The notes under the pieces are model-generated. The model ran no database searches, had not been told where the DNA came from, and worked only from the letters and a program-made list of their open reading frames with translations. Below, piece after piece: positions 60,850-64,000 of a DNA stretch of 64,000 bases. How positions within the stretch are numbered: the stretch's first letter is position 1; each line of letters opens with the position of its first letter. The position numbers and the translations under genes are program-made. The stretch covers positions 62,001 through 126,000 of the forward strand of contig NZ_BMVB01000007.1 in NCBI RefSeq assembly GCF_014650495.1. The letters run 5' to 3'. Origin of the DNA: Streptomyces cinnamoneus. GTDB lineage: Bacteria; Actinomycetota; Actinomycetes; Streptomycetales; Streptomycetaceae.

Positions 60850-60863
60850 CCCGCAGCTGCCCC

Positions 60864-61916
60864 CTACACCTCCTCCCTCAGCAGGCGCACGTACACCGCC
60901 GCGAAGACGGCTCCCACGAGCAACAGCAGCAGGGCCACTGCCGTTCCGTAGCCGATCAGTGCCTTGAGGAATGCCTGGTCGTACATGAACACCGGCAGGG
61001 TCTGGCTGCGGTTGCCCGGGCCGCCGCGGGTCATGGCCCAGATGAGGCCGAAGACCGACAGCGTCTGCAGGGTGTTGAGCATGAGGTTGGTGCCGATCGA
61101 CCGGCGCAGCAGGGGCAGGGTGATGTGGACGAAGCGGCGCAGGCCGCTCGCGCCGTCGACCTCCGCCGCCTCGGTGACGTCGCGGGGGATGTCCGACAGG
61201 GCGGCCGAGTACACCAGCATCGAGAAGGCCGTGCCGCGCCAGACGTTGGCGAACGACACGGCCAGGATGGGCAGGGTGAACAGCCAGTCCTGCTGCGGCA
61301 GATGCAGCCACTCCAGGACGGCATTGAGCGTGCCGCGCCGGTTGAAGAAGGTGTAGAGCAGGAAGCCCGCCACGATCTCCGGCAGGACCCAGGCGGCGAC
61401 CACCACCGTGCCCGTCAGGGTGCGGACGCCACGGGACGCGCGCCGCATGAGCGCGGCCAGGGCGAAGCCCAGCGTGTTCTGGCCGACGATCGACGACAGG
61501 ACCGTGAAGAGCAGCGTCAGCAGCACCGCGTTGCGGAAGTCCGGGTCCGCGAGGGCGCGGCGGAAGTTGGCCAGGCCCACGAAGGAGGCCGAGGACTGAC
61601 CGGTGAGCTGGGTGTCGGTGAAGGCCAGGTAGACGCAGTACGCGATCGGGCCGGCCAGGAAGAGGAGCAGCAGGACCGTCGCCGGCGCCAGCGGGAGCCA
61701 GCGTGCGGCGCCGCCGCGGCTCCCTGGGGCACCGCTACGGGCACCGTGCGCCTTCCGCCCCGTACCGCGACGGGTACCGTGCGCCTTCCGCGCCGTACCG
61801 CGACGGGCGCCGTGCGCCTTCCGCGCCGTATCCGTCCGCCCCGCACCCGTCCCCTCCGCACCACCGGACCCGTGCACGGTCCCCGCCGTCCCCGTCGTCC
61901 CTTCCGGCTCCCTCAT
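60864..61916 (-). CDS. Sugar ABC importer permease (MalF type) with repetitive basic N-terminus
   Basis: The 350-residue permease starts at ATG 61916, overlapping the binding-protein stop codon. The first 65 residues are hydrophilic Gly/Arg/Ala/Lys sequence with an 11-residue repeat like RKAHGARRGTA. They are followed by six membrane helices starting at WLPLAPATVLLLLFLAGPIA. The EAA loop is TEAAEVDGASGLRRFVHITLP. CUT1-type permeases normally have short N-termini, so the repeat region is a local addition. A MalG partner is not adjacent; the nearest candidate is at 56492. Confidence 0.88.
   Translation of the reverse strand: MREPEGTTGTAGTVHGSGGAEGTGAGRTDTARKAHGARRGTARKAHGTRRGTGRKAHGARSGAPGSRGGAARWLPLAPATVLLLLFLAGPIAYCVYLAFTDTQLTGQSSASFVGLANFRRALADPDFRNAVLLTLLFTVLSSIVGQNTLGFALAALMRRASRGVRTLTGTVVVAAWVLPEIVAGFLLYTFFNRRGTLNAVLEWLHLPQQDWLFTLPILAVSFANVWRGTAFSMLVYSAALSDIPRDVTEAAEVDGASGLRRFVHITLPLLRRSIGTNLMLNTLQTLSVFGLIWAMTRGGPGNRSQTLPVFMYDQAFLKALIGYGTAVALLLLLVGAVFAAVYVRLLREEV
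61743..61832 (-). repeat. 33-bp tandem repeats in the MalF-type gene
   Basis: Units beginning ACCGTGCGCC at 61743 and 61776 and GCCGTGCGCC at 61809 are 33 bp apart and nearly identical for two full copies, with a decaying third. In frame they encode an 11-residue basic unit, so slippage changes only the length of the N-terminal tail. Confidence 0.8.
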
Positions 61917-63298
61917 CGCGTCGTCACACCCGACGTGCCCGCGATCGACCGCAGCCGCTCGTCGTAGCGCCGCGCCGCCCGGGCCGCGTCCGCGTCGCCC
62001 GTCGTGACCGACTCCATCGCCTCCTGGATCGCGTTCGACACCTGCGGATACACGGGCAGCGCCGGGCGGTAGTGGGTGTTCTCGACCAGGCTCGTGAAGA
62101 ACTCGATGCCCGGCATCGACTCCCGGTAGCGGGTGGTCGACGCCACGTCGTCCCGCACGGCGATCTGCGCGTCGCGCACCGTCCACTCGGTCGCGTTGGG
62201 GAGCGTCTGCAGCGTCTCGATGACCTGCCAGGCGAGGTCGGCCTTGCCGGACTTGGCGCTGATGGCCCACGTCCAGCCGCCGGACAGGCTCACCCGGCCC
62301 GGCGCCTTGCCGTCCTGCGTCGGGAAGGCGGCCCGGCCCATGGCGTGTGTCCACTCCGGCCACGGGGAGGGGCCGTCGGCCAGCCAGTTCTTGGCGAGCC
62401 ACGAGCCGTCGAGTGCGATGGCCAGCTTGCCGTGGGGCAGCCAGTCGGTGGCGACGACGGTGGTGACGTTCGGGTCGAGCGCCTCGGAGGGCTCGGGGCC
62501 GAGCTTCTCGGCGTAGACGGTCCGGACGAAGTCCAGGGCGTCCTTGAAGCCCCGGCCACCCGCCACCCACTTCTTCGCCGCGGGGTCGTACAGGGGGTCG
62601 GGCCCCGTCCCGTAGAGCAGCATCTCGAAGCCCTGCATGGCCGCCGCCTCGCCCGCGCCCTTGCCGGTGTAGACGTTGAGGGGGATCACGCCGGGGACCT
62701 TGCGCTTGATGGTCCGGGCGGCGTCGAGCACGTCCTTCCAGCTGTGCGGCCACCAGTCCTCCGGCAGCCCGGCCTTGGCCAGGAGCGACTTGTTGAACCA
62801 CAGGCCGCGCGTGTCGGTGCCGTCCGGCACGCCGTACGTCCTGCCGTCCTCCGCCTTCGCCGACGCCTTCGCGGTGGGCTCGAAGTGGTCCCACGCCTTC
62901 CACCGCGCCAGCTTGTCGTCCAGCGGTCTCAAGTAGCCGCTCGTGATGTCGGAGTTGATGAGAAACGTATCCTCACGGACCACGTCCGGTGCCGTCTTCG
63001 ACGACCGCATCATCTGCTGGATCTTGGCGGCGTAGTCGCCGTCGGACGCCTGGATCGGGACGAGCTGGAGCTTCTTCCCCGGGTGCTCCCGCTCGAACTG
63101 CTTCTTGATCAGGGCCAGATGGTCGTCCATGATCCGCACGTTGTTGTCCGTGCTGCGCTTGTAGGCGATCTTCACGGTGTCCGGGTCGCCGCCGGAACCG
63201 CCGCAGGCCGTCAGGGAAGCGGCCGCGAGCAGGGCCGCGGACCCGAGGGCGAGTGCGGTGAACGCGCGAGGGGTGTGTACGGGGGTGGTGGGGCGCAC
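61913..63298 (-). CDS. Sugar ABC importer substrate-binding lipoprotein
   Basis: The 461-residue precursor starts at GTG 63298 behind GGAGG; an upstream frame extension to 63370 is not used. The signal ends in the lipobox LTAC (about 30-33). The mature protein is a family-1 solute-binding protein: DTVKIAYKRSTDNNVRIMDD, IQQMMRSSKTAPDVVRED, GVPDGTDTRGLWFNKSLLAK and GRVSLSGGWTWAIS. Aromatic residues consistent with an oligosaccharide site are frequent, but the sugar is not predictable. It is coupled to the MalF gene. A CitB-type response regulator is encoded upstream. Confidence 0.9.
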   Translation of the reverse strand: MRPTTPVHTPRAFTALALGSAALLAAASLTACGGSGGDPDTVKIAYKRSTDNNVRIMDDHLALIKKQFEREHPGKKLQLVPIQASDGDYAAKIQQMMRSSKTAPDVVREDTFLINSDITSGYLRPLDDKLARWKAWDHFEPTAKASAKAEDGRTYGVPDGTDTRGLWFNKSLLAKAGLPEDWWPHSWKDVLDAARTIKRKVPGVIPLNVYTGKGAGEAAAMQGFEMLLYGTGPDPLYDPAAKKWVAGGRGFKDALDFVRTVYAEKLGPEPSEALDPNVTTVVATDWLPHGKLAIALDGSWLAKNWLADGPSPWPEWTHAMGRAAFPTQDGKAPGRVSLSGGWTWAISAKSGKADLAWQVIETLQTLPNATEWTVRDAQIAVRDDVASTTRYRESMPGIEFFTSLVENTHYRPALPVYPQVSNAIQEAMESVTTGDADAARAARRYDERLRSIAGTSGVTTR

Positions 63299-63420
63299 GG
63301 CACGACCTCCTGCACCTTGTGACGTCGAGTCGTACGTTCCCCCGGTGGCCCTGCCGCACGCGTACCGCACGTGTACCGCCCGCCGCCGTCCGGCTCCTCC
63401 TCCGGCTCCCGGGGTGTCCC

Positions 63421-63468
63421 TCGCCGACGCCTGCCCGTCCGCCCTCGCCGACGCCTGCCCGTCCGCCC
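63421..63468. repeat. Perfect 24-bp tandem duplication
   Basis: Two exact copies, 63421-63444 and 63445-63468, each starting TCGCCGACGCCTGCC, lie between the binding-protein start and the end of the response-regulator gene. It is a recent slippage event in the spacer that probably carries the transporter promoter. Confidence 0.9.
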
Positions 63469-63471
63469 TCG

Positions 63472-64000
63472 TCAGCGCCCGCTGAGCCAGCTGTAGCGCA
63501 GTTCGGGGCGGCCGACCTGGCCGTACTGCGGGGCTCTGGCGGCCCGGCCGGTGTCGACCAGGTACTCCAGATAGCGCCGGGCGGTGATCCGGGAGATGCC
63601 CACGGCGGTCGCGGCCGCGCCCGAGGAGACGCCGTCGGCCCCGGCGGCCCGCAGGGTCTCGGTGATCGACTGCAGGGTGTCCGGGGCCAGCCCCTTCGGC
63701 AGCGCCGCGGGCTGCGGCGCCCGCAGCGCCGCCAGCGCCCGGTCGACCTCCTCCTGACCGCTCGCCTCGCCCGCGGCGGCGCGGAACTCCGCGTACCGCG
63801 CGAGGCGGTCGCGCAGGGTGGCGAAGGTGAAGGGCTTGAGGACGTACTGCACCACCCCCAGCGAGACCCCTTCGCGGACCACGGCCAGGTCGCGGGCCGA
63901 GGTCACGGCGATGACGTCCGCGGTGTGCCCGGCGGCGCGCAGCGAGCGCACGAGCTGCAGGCCGTGGCCGTCGGGGAGGTAGAGGTCCAGCAGGAGCAGG
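63472..64000 (-). CDS. Response regulator of the CitB/DcuR family (3' part)
   Basis: About 176 residues are visible; the start lies beyond the window. The receiver part has the phosphoacceptor region LLLLDLYLPDGHG (Asp), TSARD and the conserved Lys in YVLKPFTFATLRDRLARY. The C-terminal DNA-binding domain carries the helix-turn-helix SSGAAATAVGISRITARRYLEYL, as in regulators of citrate, malate and C4-dicarboxylate uptake. A sensor kinase gene is expected just outside. It is upstream of and co-oriented with the sugar-type importer, so it may control it. Confidence 0.9.
   Translation of the reverse strand, partial: LLLLDLYLPDGHGLQLVRSLRAAGHTADVIAVTSARDLAVVREGVSLGVVQYVLKPFTFATLRDRLARYAEFRAAAGEASGQEEVDRALAALRAPQPAALPKGLAPDTLQSITETLRAAGADGVSSGAAATAVGISRITARRYLEYLVDTGRAARAPQYGQVGRPELRYSWLSGR

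Overview
The window is high-GC actinobacterial DNA and almost certainly comes from a Streptomyces chromosome core. The basis is third-position GC bias, GTG and TTG starts, many leaderless-looking starts, Scr1/DUF397 gene pairs, and the genes filP and scy, which are hallmarks of Streptomyces. From memory of S. coelicolor, the gene order follows the chromosomal stretch from the end of the ATP synthase operon to the pyk2-ackA-pta-pfkA cluster (roughly SCO5373 to SCO5426). The last 8-10 kb are more accessory in character.

Layout. 1-1.5 kb: end of the ATP synthase operon (atpD partial, atpC). 1.6-2.7 kb: two small membrane proteins. 2.8-6.8 kb: a chitin-responsive two-component system (ChiS/ChiR) followed by the GH18 chitinase ChiC, whose promoter carries the classical pair of 12-bp direct repeats. 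6.9-9.8 kb: PduO-type cobalamin adenosyltransferase, a drug-type ABC exporter and a divergent TetR regulator. 9.9-17.2 kb: 3-hydroxybutyryl-CoA dehydrogenase, a STAS-domain protein, a large membrane-tethered NTPase-like protein, the mismatch nuclease NucS, an SCO5389-family protein, an LLM oxidoreductase and a small Cys/His protein. 17.2-21.4 kb: two tandem paralogous ABC-2 exporters. 21.6-27.6 kb: the polarity and cytoskeleton coiled-coil proteins FilP and Scy; Scy is much longer than the 1326-residue S. coelicolor protein. 27.8-30.6 kb: methylmalonyl-CoA epimerase, thiolase and MeaB. 30.6-36.6 kb: secreted lectin, two MarR regulators, three tandem AIM24 proteins, two DUF3817 membrane proteins and a thiamine-binding-type protein. 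36.6-42.1 kb: isobutyryl-CoA mutase large subunit (assigned by Phe80/Gln198), a RelE-type toxin-antitoxin pair, an Scr1/DUF397 pair, a TetR regulator and a thioredoxin-TPR protein. 42.1-45.6 kb: a DUF6230-DUF6114-secreted protein operon. 45.8-52.0 kb: pyk, ackA, pta and pfkA, linking lower glycolysis to acetate overflow. 52.1-55.6 kb: a MacB/FtsX-like ABC system. 55.8-64 kb: a VapBC-like pair, a split sugar ABC importer (MalG-like at 56.5-57.3 kb; MalF-like and binding protein at 60.9-63.3 kb), tandem CBS proteins, a VOC protein, several gene remnants and the end of a CitB-type response regulator.

The genes share several themes. B12-dependent and acyl-CoA metabolism recurs (adenosyltransferase, hbd, mce, thiolase, meaB, icmA). 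Polar growth is represented by FilP and Scy, flanked by ABC-2 exporters. Chitin utilisation appears as a self-contained regulatory and enzyme unit. Central carbon flux is covered by pfkA, pyk, ackA and pta. The accessory 3' end shows rearrangement: a transporter operon split by 3.5 kb, a duplicated scrap of its malG start, and two genes truncated head-to-head at about 60.61 kb. No rRNA, tRNA, CRISPR array, prophage or intact insertion sequence was seen.
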